From JANNAT01 sp043766915 (GTDB lineage Bacteria; Pseudomonadota; Alphaproteobacteria; Rhodobacterales; Rhodobacteraceae), in assembly GCA_043766915.1 (NCBI GenBank), contig JAYUHO010000298.1:1-10391 (forward strand): DNA of 10,391 nucleotides. Reading direction: 5' to 3'. The notes below the pieces were generated by a model. It ran no database searches and was not told where the DNA came from. It saw only the letters and a program-made list of their open reading frames with translations. Every line of letters starts with the position of its first letter. Position 1 is the first letter of the stretch. Both the position numbers and the translations under genes were made by a program. Below, piece after piece: positions 1 through 6,357 of the stretch.

Positions 1-163
1 GCATCAGATCGGAGTCGGTGTCGCGGTTCATCGCCGCGTCGAGGCGGCGGATCAGCGCGCCAATCCATGTGACGGGATGGCCAATGCGGCGATAAAGCGC
101 ATCGGGCCAGCCAAGCGCGCAATCAATGGCCATGGCAACCAGCATCGCGGATGCAAAGATCAT
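1..163 (-). CDS. cbiB: Adenosylcobinamide-phosphate synthase CbiB/CobD, N-terminal fragment
   Basis: This is the 5' end of a gene that leaves the window at base 1; about 54 codons are visible. CbiB is an inner-membrane enzyme that attaches (R)-1-amino-2-propanol phosphate (or aminopropanol, in some pathways) to adenosylcobyric acid, giving adenosylcobinamide phosphate. The visible N-terminus has a first hydrophobic segment, then an Asp, a GWPDALYRR stretch and the HPVTWIGALI motif. This matches the family pattern of 'D..lGdP....HPV..iG.li' near the start. The ATG at 163 is favoured because it overlaps the stop of the upstream kinase gene (ATGA at 163-160) and has a strong GGAGG ribosome-binding site at 174-170, six bases away. 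It is the third gene of the leftward cobC operon and is translationally coupled. Identity is confident from the motif and context, but the catalytic part is not visible. Confidence 0.88.
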   Translation of the reverse strand, partial: MIFASAMLVAMAIDCALGWPDALYRRIGHPVTWIGALIRRLDAAMNRDTDSDLM

Positions 164-984
164 TTTGCCCCTCCGGCGGTGAAGTGCACAAGACCGCGAA
201 ACCCGATGTCATGCAGGGCGGTGCGAGCGTTGGCGGGAATGCCCCCGCGCGGATAGAGCAGACCGCGCGCCGACCCGGTATGGGCAATGACATGGCCCAA
301 CGCACCCAGATCTTTGGCCAGTTGCGCGGTTGGATCAGGGATCGCACCGCGCAGGGCCAAGGTGCGGTCTGCCGAAGCTGATGCCAATTCTGCCAGCCCG
401 GCCAGGTTTTGCGCCAATGCCGCGCGGTGCCAGTCGTGCACAAGATCGCTGATGTCAGGAAAGGCCAGATCAGCGGCGTCGGTGCGCAACGGCGGGCCAT
501 AAAACCCACCCAGAACGTCAAATGCAGGCAGGGCAGGCAGCGTTTGCATAATCTCGGCGCGGCGCGAGGCCCACAGCAGCCGGTCCGGATGTTCAAACAT
601 CAACGGATCGGTTGCGCCCTCTACGGCAAGGCAGGCGCGGGCCAGCGTTATGGCCGGGCCATTCCAACCCGCAAGCCGGGCCAAAGCCACCAATGCGGCA
701 GTCGAACTGCCTGCGCCGCCGCCCAGTGGCATGGTGGCATTCAAAATTACGTGGACTGGGCAGGTCAGCCCCAAAAGCGCCAGGAATCTGCGCGCGCGCG
801 CGACGGATAAGACCGCGCCGTTCGGGCTGTGGATCGACAGGCTTTGTGCAGGTGTGGCCATGGCCGTCACGGTCAGCACCGGGCAGGGCAGGCTGATCAG
901 CACCACCGGGCCATCCGCGCCGAGACGGCCTTGAATCAACTCACCAAAATGGCCAGCGACGCGGTGGATAGCGGCGTGGATCAT
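160..984 (-). CDS. pduX: GHMP-family L-threonine kinase, PduX-like (cobalamin linker synthesis)
   Basis: The protein is predicted to have 274 residues. Members of this GHMP kinase group phosphorylate L-threonine with ATP; L-threonine phosphate is then decarboxylated to the aminopropanol phosphate that links the corrin to the lower-ligand nucleotide. The N-terminal GHFGELIQG (residues 11-19) corresponds to the 'GELIQG' signature of PduX-like proteins. The GHMP ATP-binding loop is PLGGGAGSS at 86-94, and an HTGSARGLLY stretch lies near the C-terminus. I chose the ATG at 984 over an in-frame start at 1017. It forms an ATGA overlap with the cobC stop (984-981), and GELIQG then sits at the usual distance from the N-terminus. 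The stop in turn overlaps the cbiB start, so the three genes form a coupled chain. Rhodobacterales are reported to use an L-threonine kinase called BluE; position suggests this may be the equivalent gene, but I cannot test homology here. The substrate is inferred from motif and context. Confidence 0.82.
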   Translation of the reverse strand: MIHAAIHRVAGHFGELIQGRLGADGPVVLISLPCPVLTVTAMATPAQSLSIHSPNGAVLSVARARRFLALLGLTCPVHVILNATMPLGGGAGSSTAALVALARLAGWNGPAITLARACLAVEGATDPLMFEHPDRLLWASRRAEIMQTLPALPAFDVLGGFYGPPLRTDAADLAFPDISDLVHDWHRAALAQNLAGLAELASASADRTLALRGAIPDPTAQLAKDLGALGHVIAHTGSARGLLYPRGGIPANARTALHDIGFRGLVHFTAGGAK

Positions 985-1565
985 GCAAATGGCCGGTTCA
1001 CAGATGCGACCGACCATGCGCCATCCGGTGCGATCATGGAAAGCGTCGTCAACGACAAGGGGGCAATCTGAAACGCCAAAGCTGCAGGAATTGAACCCGT
1101 CGCATGGGCAATCGCCGCCCGCACTGTGCCTGCATGCCCGATGATCACCACATGTCCGCCCAGATCAGCCGCCGCGATCAACGCGGGGGCAATACGGGCG
1201 CAAACATCGGCAAAGCTTTCGCCGCGCGGTGGGCGGTGGGTGGCCAGATCGCCAGGGGGAAGCGGGCCAAGATCGGGCAGATCGGCAAACGGCAGGCCCT
1301 CCCAATCGCCAAAGTCTTGTTCCCAAAGATCAGGGTCGATGCGGGCTGGCACACATGTTGGCCAGAGGGCGCTTGCGGTTTGCACACACCGCAGGGCGGG
1401 GCTGATCACCAGATGATCGAACGCCCCGACGCCCATGCGCAGGGCCGCAACCGTCCTCAGGTCAGAACAATCGGCTGCCACATCGCGGCGTCCGGCCATC
1501 CGTCCGCCCGTTATCGCAGGGGCATGGCGGATCAGGCTTAGCTGTGTCGGCGCGGGCGGTGTCAC
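981..1565 (-). CDS. cobC: Histidine phosphatase CobC, alpha-ribazole-5'-phosphate phosphatase
   Basis: This 194-residue protein belongs to the histidine phosphatase (phosphoglycerate mutase-like) superfamily. In this context it most likely removes the 5'-phosphate from alpha-ribazole phosphate or adenosylcobalamin phosphate. The N-terminal catalytic motif is LIRHAPA, with Arg13-His14 (RHA instead of the commoner RHG). SPALRCVQTA (55-64) carries the conserved second Arg, E82 begins the E..FG.WEG pattern, and GHAG at 143-146 carries the second catalytic His. The start is a GTG at 1565, preceded by AAAGGAG ten bases upstream; an ATG at 1573 is out of frame and stops after three codons. The gene heads the leftward operon and its TGA overlaps the ATG of the kinase gene. 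Other phosphatases of the superfamily share these motifs, so the cobalamin role rests on the neighbours. Confidence 0.88.
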   Translation of the reverse strand: MTPPAPTQLSLIRHAPAITGGRMAGRRDVAADCSDLRTVAALRMGVGAFDHLVISPALRCVQTASALWPTCVPARIDPDLWEQDFGDWEGLPFADLPDLGPLPPGDLATHRPPRGESFADVCARIAPALIAAADLGGHVVIIGHAGTVRAAIAHATGSIPAALAFQIAPLSLTTLSMIAPDGAWSVASVNRPFA

Positions 1566-1648
1566 GGTCGCATTTCTCCTTTCGCGGGCTTGCCTTATCT
1601 GCTTTGTTCTGGCCCAAGGAACAAGGGGTTCCGGGGACGCAGACGCAG
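1566..1648. promoter_or_regulatory. Divergent cob promoter region with spaced inverted repeat
   Basis: This 83-bp gap separates the GTG of cobC from the ATG of cobU and must hold both promoters. An inverted repeat TTGTTC (1604-1609), nine bases, GAACAA (1619-1624) lies in the middle. It overlaps a second small dyad, GGAAC (1618-1622) and GTTCC (1628-1632). On the minus strand the TTGTTC-type hexamer is followed 17 bases later by CAGATA, which could form a weak -35/-10 pair for cobC. No comparable pair is clear for cobU. Nothing here resembles a cobalamin riboswitch, and the gap is shorter than that RNA. The operator reading is a guess from symmetry alone. Confidence 0.4.
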
Positions 1649-2149
1649 ATGATCATTCTTGTGACAGGGGGCGCAAGGTCGGGCAAAAGCCTGATTGCCG
1701 AGACGCGCACGTTGTCGCTGGGCCCGCGTGTCAGCTATATCGCCACGGCGCAGGCCTTTGATGCCGAGATGGCGGCGCGCATTGCCGACCATCAGGCGCG
1801 GCGGGGGGCAGAATGGACAACCCATGCCGCCCCTTTGGATGTGATCGGTGCGCTGAAGGCCACGGATGGGCAGGGGCCAAGGCTGGTGGATTGTCTGACG
1901 CTGTGGCTGACGAACCTGATGCTGGCCGAACAGGACTGGCGGGCTGCAGGGCAGGACTTGGTTGCAGCCTTACCCGCACAACGGGATCCGATTGTCTTTG
2001 TCACCAATGAAGTCGGGTCTGGTATCGTGCCCGAAAACGCCCTGGCCCGCGCCTTTCGCGATGCGGCGGGCACGCTGAACCAATGGATCGCAGCCCAAGC
2101 GGATGAGGTTATACTTGCCGTCGCGGGCCTGCCTATGAAAGTGAAGTAG
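1649..2149 (+). CDS. cobU: Bifunctional adenosylcobinamide kinase / adenosylcobinamide-phosphate guanylyltransferase CobU (CobP)
   Basis: The protein has 166 residues. It phosphorylates adenosylcobinamide and transfers GMP from GTP to the phosphate, making the AdoCbi-GDP used by CobS. The P-loop GGARSGKS lies at residues 7-14, right at the N-terminus as in the family. The YIATAQ.....EMAARI..H block (30-48) carries the histidine (His48) that matches the guanylylated His of Salmonella CobU. VDCLTLWLTN and VTNEVGSGIVP are both present and typical. The reading frame is open back to 1544, but the ATG at 1649 is chosen because family members begin a few residues before the P-loop; the extra 35 residues would be unlike the family and would overlap cobC. 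The ribosome-binding site is weak. The stop lies three bases before the cobT start. Confidence 0.93.
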   Translation: MIILVTGGARSGKSLIAETRTLSLGPRVSYIATAQAFDAEMAARIADHQARRGAEWTTHAAPLDVIGALKATDGQGPRLVDCLTLWLTNLMLAEQDWRAAGQDLVAALPAQRDPIVFVTNEVGSGIVPENALARAFRDAAGTLNQWIAAQADEVILAVAGLPMKVK

Positions 2150-2152
2150 TCT

Positions 2153-3163
2153 ATGCCGTTTGTTTTGAACGATCTGACCCAGTTGGCCGCATTGGCAGGG
2201 CAGTTGCCGCGCGCAGATGATGCGGCTTTGGCAGGGGCGCGTTCGCGGCAGGACAGCCTGACCAAACCGCCGGGATCGCTGGGCAAGCTGGAAGATCTGG
2301 CGGTGTTTATGGCAGGTTGGCGCGGCACCGCGCGGCCCGTGATTGCCCGTGCGCAGGCGCTGGTCTTTGCGGGCAATCACGGCGTCTGTGCGCAGGGCGT
2401 CAACGTCTACCCCCAAGCCGTTACCGCGCAGATGGTTGGCAACTTTACCGCTGGAGGTGCCGCGATCAATCAGCTGTGCCGCGCCAATGGGGCGGAGTTG
2501 TCGGTGATTGCGCTGGATTTAGACCGGCCAACGGGTGATTTCACCACCGGCCCCGCGATGAGCGATGCAGACTGTCTGGTGGCACTCAATACCGGGGCTG
2601 CGGCGGTGGATGTCACGGCGGATGTGCTGATCCTGGGCGAAATGGGCATTGGCAATTCGACCGTGGCGGCGGCGCTGTGTGCGGCGTTGTTTGGCCGCGA
2701 CGTGGCTGATTGGGTGGGGCCGGGAACGGGGTCTGACGCGGACGGGATCGCGCGCAAAGTGGCGGCGATCAAAGCCGGTTTGGCGCGGCATCAGGGCTTG
2801 GATGCGGGCCACGTTCTGGCGGCGCTGGGCGGGCGCGAACAGGCGGCGATTTGTGGTGCGGTGCTGGCGGCACGCGCCGCGCGCATTCCGGTTATTCTGG
2901 ACGGGTTTATTTGTTCGGCGGCGGCGGCGGTGCTTTATGCGGCGGACCCTACTTTGCTGGATCATTGTCTTGTCGGCCATGCCAGCGCAGAGCCGGGTCA
3001 TCGCCATTTGCTGGCCGCGATCAACAAACGCGCCATTCTGGAATTTGATATGCGGTTGGGCGAAGGATCGGGTGCGGCACTTGCGCTGGGCATTCTGCGC
3101 GCGGCTTTGGAATGCCATAACGGTATGGCCACCTTCGGCGAGGCTGGGGTTTCCGAGGCATGA
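2153..3163 (+). CDS. cobT: Nicotinate-nucleotide--dimethylbenzimidazole phosphoribosyltransferase CobT
   Basis: This 336-residue enzyme of normal family length transfers ribose phosphate from nicotinate mononucleotide to 5,6-dimethylbenzimidazole, giving alpha-ribazole 5'-phosphate for CobS. Visible motifs in order are KPPGSLG (38-44), FAGNHGV (72-78), LGEMGIGNST (161-170) with Glu163, GPGTGSD (189-195), GGREQAAICG and VILDGFICSAAA. RLGEGSGAALA at 301-311 carries Glu304. Glu304 and Glu163 correspond to the catalytic and binding glutamates studied in Salmonella CobT (E317 and E174). The start is the ATG three bases after the cobU stop, and the last codons overlap the cobS start, so cobU-cobT-cobS is one transcription unit. 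No damage is seen. Confidence 0.96.
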   Translation: MPFVLNDLTQLAALAGQLPRADDAALAGARSRQDSLTKPPGSLGKLEDLAVFMAGWRGTARPVIARAQALVFAGNHGVCAQGVNVYPQAVTAQMVGNFTAGGAAINQLCRANGAELSVIALDLDRPTGDFTTGPAMSDADCLVALNTGAAAVDVTADVLILGEMGIGNSTVAAALCAALFGRDVADWVGPGTGSDADGIARKVAAIKAGLARHQGLDAGHVLAALGGREQAAICGAVLAARAARIPVILDGFICSAAAAVLYAADPTLLDHCLVGHASAEPGHRHLLAAINKRAILEFDMRLGEGSGAALALGILRAALECHNGMATFGEAGVSEA

Positions 3164-3930
3164 TGGATTGGCGGCAGGCATTGGTGCAGGTTCAGGTGGC
3201 GATGATGCTGCTGACGCGCCTGCCTGCGGGCACCCTATCGTCGCCCGCGCCCAAACTGGCCGATGCGGCGTGGGCGTTTCCGGTGGTCGGTCTGGTGGTG
3301 GGGGCATTAAGTGCGCTGGGCCTGGCGATGGCCCTGTGGTTCGGGCTGCCGCCCGCGTTGGCCGCTGGCGGGGCGCTGATCATCAGCGTTTTGGCGACGG
3401 GGGGCTTGCATGAAGATGGGTTGGCCGATCTGGCCGATGGCTTTGGCGGCGGGCACACCCGCGCGCGCAAGCTTGAGATTATGCGCGACAGCCGGATCGG
3501 CAGTTACGGCGCGCTGGCGCTGATCTTGTCGGTCGGGATGCGGTGGCAGGCGCTGGCGGTGGTAGCGGCGGTAAGCCCGGTATCGGCGGTGTCTGCGATC
3601 ATTGCTGTCGCCATGATCAGCCGGGCCGGATTGCCTGCGATAATGGTCGCCATGCCGCCCGCGCGCGACGATGGGTTGGGGCGGTCAGCATCGGGCGGCG
3701 ATTGGACGAGTGCCGCGATTGCGGCGGCGATTGGTGCGGCTGCGGCGATGGTTTTGCTGGGGCCGGGAATGGGTTTAGGTGCAGCGCTGGTGGCAATGGT
3801 CGTTTTGGCCGGGTTGGGCGCGCTGGCGCTGCGTCAGATCGGCGGGCAAACCGGTGATGTATTGGGCGCAGGGCAGCAGGTATCCGAGATCGCCGTCTGG
3901 TTGATGGTAGCCGCGGTGATCGCGGTCTAG
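3160..3930 (+). CDS. cobS: Adenosylcobinamide-GDP ribazoletransferase (cobalamin synthase) CobS
   Basis: This 256-residue integral membrane protein joins adenosylcobinamide-GDP to alpha-ribazole (or its 5'-phosphate), completing the cobamide. The family signature GGLHEDGLADLADG sits at 81-94, with the acidic residues thought to bind magnesium. It is followed by RKLEIMRDSRIGSYG at 103-117. Several hydrophobic segments surround these motifs, at roughly 38-62, 66-80, 118-160 and most of 185-256. GGQTGDVLGA near the C-terminus is also typical. The start ATG at 3160 overlaps the cobT TGA; a second ATG directly follows at 3163 and cannot be excluded. It is the last gene of the rightward cob operon, followed by a 330-bp gap. 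Confidence 0.95.
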   Translation: MMDWRQALVQVQVAMMLLTRLPAGTLSSPAPKLADAAWAFPVVGLVVGALSALGLAMALWFGLPPALAAGGALIISVLATGGLHEDGLADLADGFGGGHTRARKLEIMRDSRIGSYGALALILSVGMRWQALAVVAAVSPVSAVSAIIAVAMISRAGLPAIMVAMPPARDDGLGRSASGGDWTSAAIAAAIGAAAAMVLLGPGMGLGAALVAMVVLAGLGALALRQIGGQTGDVLGAGQQVSEIAVWLMVAAVIAV

Positions 3931-4000
3931 ATCATGATAAGGCTTGGAAGGGAACGACTTTCTCACCCCATGACGAAAAGTCACGGATCTCTTCTTGCCG

Positions 4001-4020
4001 GATTTGACACGCGTCAAATC
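4001..4020. repeat. 20-bp palindrome with TTGAC-N4-GTCAA core (FNR/CRP-like)
   Basis: Eight-base arms GATTTGAC and GTCAAATC flank the four bases ACGC, with no mismatch. The inner TTGAC-N4-GTCAA (4004-4017) has the half-site length and spacing of FNR/FnrL boxes (consensus TTGAT-N4-ATCAA), with C/G in place of the inner T/A. As RNA it would be an 8-bp stem with a 4-base loop. It lies about 70 bases after the cobS stop, far from any annotated gene start, so a regulator site has no obvious target and a 3'-end hairpin is equally possible. Confidence 0.5.
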
Positions 4021-4024
4021 AGGC

Positions 4025-4062
4025 CGCACCTGCCTGCCCCGGCAGGTGCGTTGTCACGCACC
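4025..4062 (+). terminator. Strong hairpin after cobS plus an alternative hairpin sharing an arm
   Basis: The first stem pairs CGCACCTGCC (4025-4034) with GGCAGGTGCG (4041-4050): ten pairs, all matched, with a six-base loop. A second stem pairs GGTGCGT (4045-4051) with ACGCACC (4056-4062), seven pairs with a four-base loop. The two share bases 4045-4050 and cannot form together. No T-run follows, so it is not a classical intrinsic terminator. The simplest reading is a 3' stabilising or termination structure for the cobUTS transcript. Confidence 0.45.
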
Positions 4063-4146
4063 AGCCAGACAGGCGCGTCCTGATTTTCAACCGCTTACCC
4101 CAGCCCCACCGCCCTTGCCCGCCGGCTTGCGCCTTTGGGCAATGGA

Positions 4147-4182
4147 CCGCACAGCTTTCCACTGGAAAGCTGTCAGATGCGG
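4147..4182. repeat. Long bulged hairpin of unknown role
   Basis: ACAGCTTTCC (4151-4160) pairs perfectly with GGAAAGCTGT (4164-4173) around a three-base loop. Outside this, CCGCA (4147-4151) can pair with TGCGG (4178-4182) by bulging out about five bases on the right arm. The total is about 14 pairs. There is no T-run on the plus strand. On the minus strand it lies about 80 bases after the hpaR stop and could end that transcript or belong to a small structured RNA or an interspersed repeat. Confidence 0.5.
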
Positions 4183-4260
4183 CCCGACAGTGAAACAGTA
4201 TGGTTGAGTTTGTTTGACTAAGAAAGAGGTTCCATCAACAGTCATCCCGCACGAACCGAT

Positions 4261-4731
4261 TTACTTCACCGCAGCTTCTGATTTCAAATCCACCGTCTGC
4301 AGTGTCTCCAGCAAATCCAGCAAGGTTTCCAGATTGTCATAGCCAAAGCGCTGTTCCAACTGGGCAAAGATCGCCTTACTATCCCCTGCATGCGCCAAAA
4401 TCACCGCGCGTCCGGCATCGGTGATCTGCACAATCGTCTTGCGCCGATCTGAGGCGGGGGTGGCGCGTGCGATCAGCTGCTCATCCTCCATCGCGCGCAC
4501 GATGCGCGTCAGGCTGGGCAGCAGCAGGCAAGCCTGTCCGGCCAGATGTGTCAATTCCAGCGGGCCGCGTTCGTCCAGCACCCGCAGCACACGCCATTTT
4601 TGTTCATTCACACCGCTGGTGGCCAGCATGTCGCGGATCGGCCCCATCACGGTTTCGCGCGCACGAAGCAATGCAATCGGCAGCGATCTGCCGGTGCGGC
4701 GCAGGGGTGCGGACGGGGTTTCATCATTCAT
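4261..4731 (-). CDS. hpaR: MarR-family regulator HpaR of homoprotocatechuate degradation
   Basis: This 156-residue winged-helix protein resembles HpaR, the repressor of hpa meta-cleavage operons, which releases DNA when it binds aromatic pathway substrates (family knowledge from enterobacteria). The N-terminal SLPIALLRARE (16-26) and the VNEQKWRVLRVL helix (41-52) match the HpaR pattern 'IALLqARE...LTEQQWRIvRiL'. The recognition helix is about 70-84 (LPSLTRIVRAME), with the MarR wing motif DRRK at 95-98. The ATG at 4731 directly follows GAAGGGGA, a good but close ribosome-binding site. It is divergent from hpaE with a 108-bp shared promoter region, the usual arrangement for autoregulation plus control of the catabolic operon. 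The frame is intact, unlike hpaE and hpaD. Confidence 0.88.
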   Translation of the reverse strand: MNDETPSAPLRRTGRSLPIALLRARETVMGPIRDMLATSGVNEQKWRVLRVLDERGPLELTHLAGQACLLLPSLTRIVRAMEDEQLIARATPASDRRKTIVQITDAGRAVILAHAGDSKAIFAQLEQRFGYDNLETLLDLLETLQTVDLKSEAAVK

Positions 4732-4839
4732 TCCCCTTCAATGCCGCGTTTGGACAAAACTCTCAAGTCTTGATGCGGGGCTTGACAGTCTGGCGCACTT
4801 ACTTAACAAAGCAACTATTAGTCAGGAGAAAGCGCTGTC
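4732..4839. promoter_or_regulatory. Divergent hpaR/hpaE promoter region with candidate operators
   Basis: On the plus strand a perfect -35 box TTGACA (4782-4787) is followed after 16 bases by TAACAA (4804-4809), a fair -10, giving a likely hpaE promoter. A dyad CTT-AC-TTAA-CA-AAG (4798-4811) covers that -10 and is well placed for a repressor such as HpaR. A second perfect dyad, TCAAG-T-CTTGA (4763-4773), overlaps a weak minus-strand -35 (TTGAGA, bases 4766-4761) for hpaR. The hpaE ribosome-binding site AGGAGA is at 4824-4829. The promoter is moderately supported; the operators are inferred from symmetry and position. Confidence 0.5.
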
Positions 4840-6348
4840 ATGTCTGAGCTTGCCACGCATCTTTCCCGTCTGGAGACGCATCTGGCGCGGTTCCGCACCA
4901 CGGGTATTCTGAACCTGATCGACGGGCAATCTGTGCCCGGATCGGGGGGCACGTTTGAAACCCGGTCCCCGGTGGACGAAACGCTGATCGCGCTGGTGGC
5001 GCGCGGTTAGGCCGCTGATATTGATCTGGCGGCCAAGGCGGCACGTGCGGCGTTTCCGGCCTGGGCGGCGATGGCGGGCGACAAACGCCGTGCGCAGCTG
5101 CACCGCATCGCCGATCTGATCGAAGAGCGCGCCGAAGAGATTGCGCTGTGCGAATGCTGGGATACAGGGCAGGCCTACCGGTTCATGTCGAAAGCCGCAC
5201 TGCGCGGGGCCGAGAATTTCCGCTATTTCGCCGATCTGGCCCCCTCTGCCCGCGACGGCCAATCGCTGCCCACCGCCAGCCATCTGAACGTGACCTCACG
5301 CGCACCCATCGGCCCGGTGGGGGTGATCACGCCTTGGAACACGCCATTTATGCTGTCGACGTGGAAAATCGCGCCTGCTTTGGCGGCGGGGTGCACCGTG
5401 GTGCATAAACCGGCCGAATTTTCACCGCTGACGGCGCGGTTGCTGGCCGAGATTTGCCATGAAGCGGGCCTGCCTGCCGGGGTTTTGAATCTGGTCAACG
5501 GCATGGGTGAAGAGGCGGGGCGGGCCTTGACGGAACATCCCGACATCAAAGCGATTGCGTTTGTCGGCGAGACGAAAACCGGGTCAGCAATCATGCGGCA
5601 AGGGGCTGCGACACTGAAACGGCTGCACTTTGAGTTGGGTGGCAAGAATCCGGTGATCGTGTTTGACGATGCCGATTTTGACCGTGCCTTGGATGCGGTG
5701 ATCTTCATGATTTACTCGTTGAACGGCGAGCGTTGCACCTCGTCCAGCCGGTTGCTGGTGCAGGATACCATTGCGGACAGGTTCCATAACGCCTTGATCC
5801 TGCGGGCGAATGCCATTCGGGTAGGCCACCCTCTTGATCCGGCCACCGAAGTGGGGCCGCTTATTCACCGCAGCCATTTTGACAAGGTGATGTCTTATGT
5901 GGATTTCGGTCTGGCCGAAGGGACCACGCTGGCCGCCAGGGGGCGTAGGCTGGGCGATGCCGGTTGGTTCGTGCAGCCGACACTGTTCACCGATGCCTCG
6001 CCCCAAATGCGGATTGCGCAGGAAGAGGTGTTCGGTCCGTTCTTAACCTCGATCACATTTGCCACCGAAGCCGAGGCGTTAGAGATCGCCAACGGGGTGC
6101 AGTACGGGTTGGCCGGATATGTCTGGACCAATGATCTGGCCCGCGCGATGCGCGTCTCGAACGCGCTGGAGGCCGGGATGATCTGGGTGAATTCCGAAAA
6201 CGTCCGCCACTTGCCCACACCCTTTGGCGGGGTGAAAAATTCTGGCATCGGGCGAGATGGTGCGCAATGGTCGTTTGAGTTTTACATGGAGACGAAGAAC
6301 ACCTCCTTCGCGTTGGGCCAGCATAAAATTCAACGCCTTGGGGCATAG
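4840..6348 (+). pseudogene. hpaE: 5-carboxymethyl-2-hydroxymuconate semialdehyde dehydrogenase HpaE, interrupted by an amber codon
   Basis: HpaE is an NAD-dependent aldehyde dehydrogenase that oxidises the ring-cleavage product of homoprotocatechuate. From the ATG at 4840 the frame would encode 502 residues, normal for the family, but codon 57 is TAG (5008-5010) in an otherwise colinear sequence (ARG-stop-AADIDLAA). A single C-to-T change from CAG (Gln) would explain it. After the stop the frame is open to 6348 and keeps TPWNTPF, Glu265 in FELGGKNP, the catalytic Cys299 in NGERCTSSS and EEVFGP. The next in-frame ATG is at 5071, with no good ribosome-binding site; it would give 425 residues lacking the first 77, part of the nucleotide-binding and oligomerisation region. 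A promoter and AGGAGA precede the original start. Options are true inactivation, strain polymorphism, sequence error or suppression. The family call is firm; the inactive state is likely but unproven. Confidence 0.85.
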
Positions 6349-6357
6349 GAGACGCCG

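Larger units (their letters stand above)
3931..4260. other. Intergenic stretch between convergent cobS and hpaR, rich in inverted repeats
   Basis: These 330 bp hold no credible gene. Short open frames exist but either run antisense into cobS or have low-complexity Pro/Arg composition. The stretch carries several dyads, listed separately: a 20-bp palindrome, two hairpins sharing an arm, and a long bulged hairpin. A further small dyad is GACTTT (3956-3961) with AAAGTC (3977-3982). Because cobS and hpaR converge here, at least one structure is likely to end transcription. None has a clear T-run, so rho-dependent ending or RNA processing is possible. Between about 4063 and 4140 I see only C-rich sequence, and from 4186 to 4260 nothing recognisable. 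Confidence 0.5.

Noticed and set aside
123..596. Long alternate-frame open reading frames opposite or within the cob and hpa genes
   Set aside because: High-GC coding DNA gives many such frames. They show low-complexity Arg/Pro/Ala composition, no family motifs and complete overlap with supported genes.
790..802. GC-alternating run (CG repeats) inside the kinase gene
   Set aside because: It encodes an ordinary Ala-Arg stretch in a high-GC gene and the frame is intact, so there is no sign of phase variation.
985..1017. Upstream start (1017) for the GHMP kinase
   Set aside because: It would overlap cobC by more than 30 bases, adds residues not typical of the family and ignores the exact ATGA junction at 984-981.
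1544..1648. 35-codon N-terminal extension of cobU
   Set aside because: The P-loop is at the extreme N-terminus in this family. The extension would overlap the cobC start and reads as translated promoter sequence.
3775..4029. 84-codon minus-strand open frame entering the 3' end of cobS
   Set aside because: Most of it is antisense to well-supported cobS. It has a GTG start and no ribosome-binding site. The peptide it shares with the plus-strand frame comes only from the palindrome at 4001-4020.
3995..4207. 70-codon open frame on the plus strand in the cobS-hpaR gap
   Set aside because: It starts at a non-ATG codon without a ribosome-binding site, runs through all the hairpins and is rich in Pro and Arg. 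No family is recognised, and the inverted repeats explain the sequence better.
3931..4260. Cobalamin riboswitch in the cobS-hpaR gap
   Set aside because: An ACCTGCC match occurs in a hairpin arm, but the rest of the B12-box and riboswitch core is absent and no gene start lies downstream on that strand.
5008..5010. Pyrrolysine or other programmed recoding of the hpaE TAG
   Set aside because: Aldehyde dehydrogenases have no known need for pyrrolysine, the codon is in a non-catalytic N-terminal position, and no recoding element is seen. A CAG-to-TAG change is simpler.
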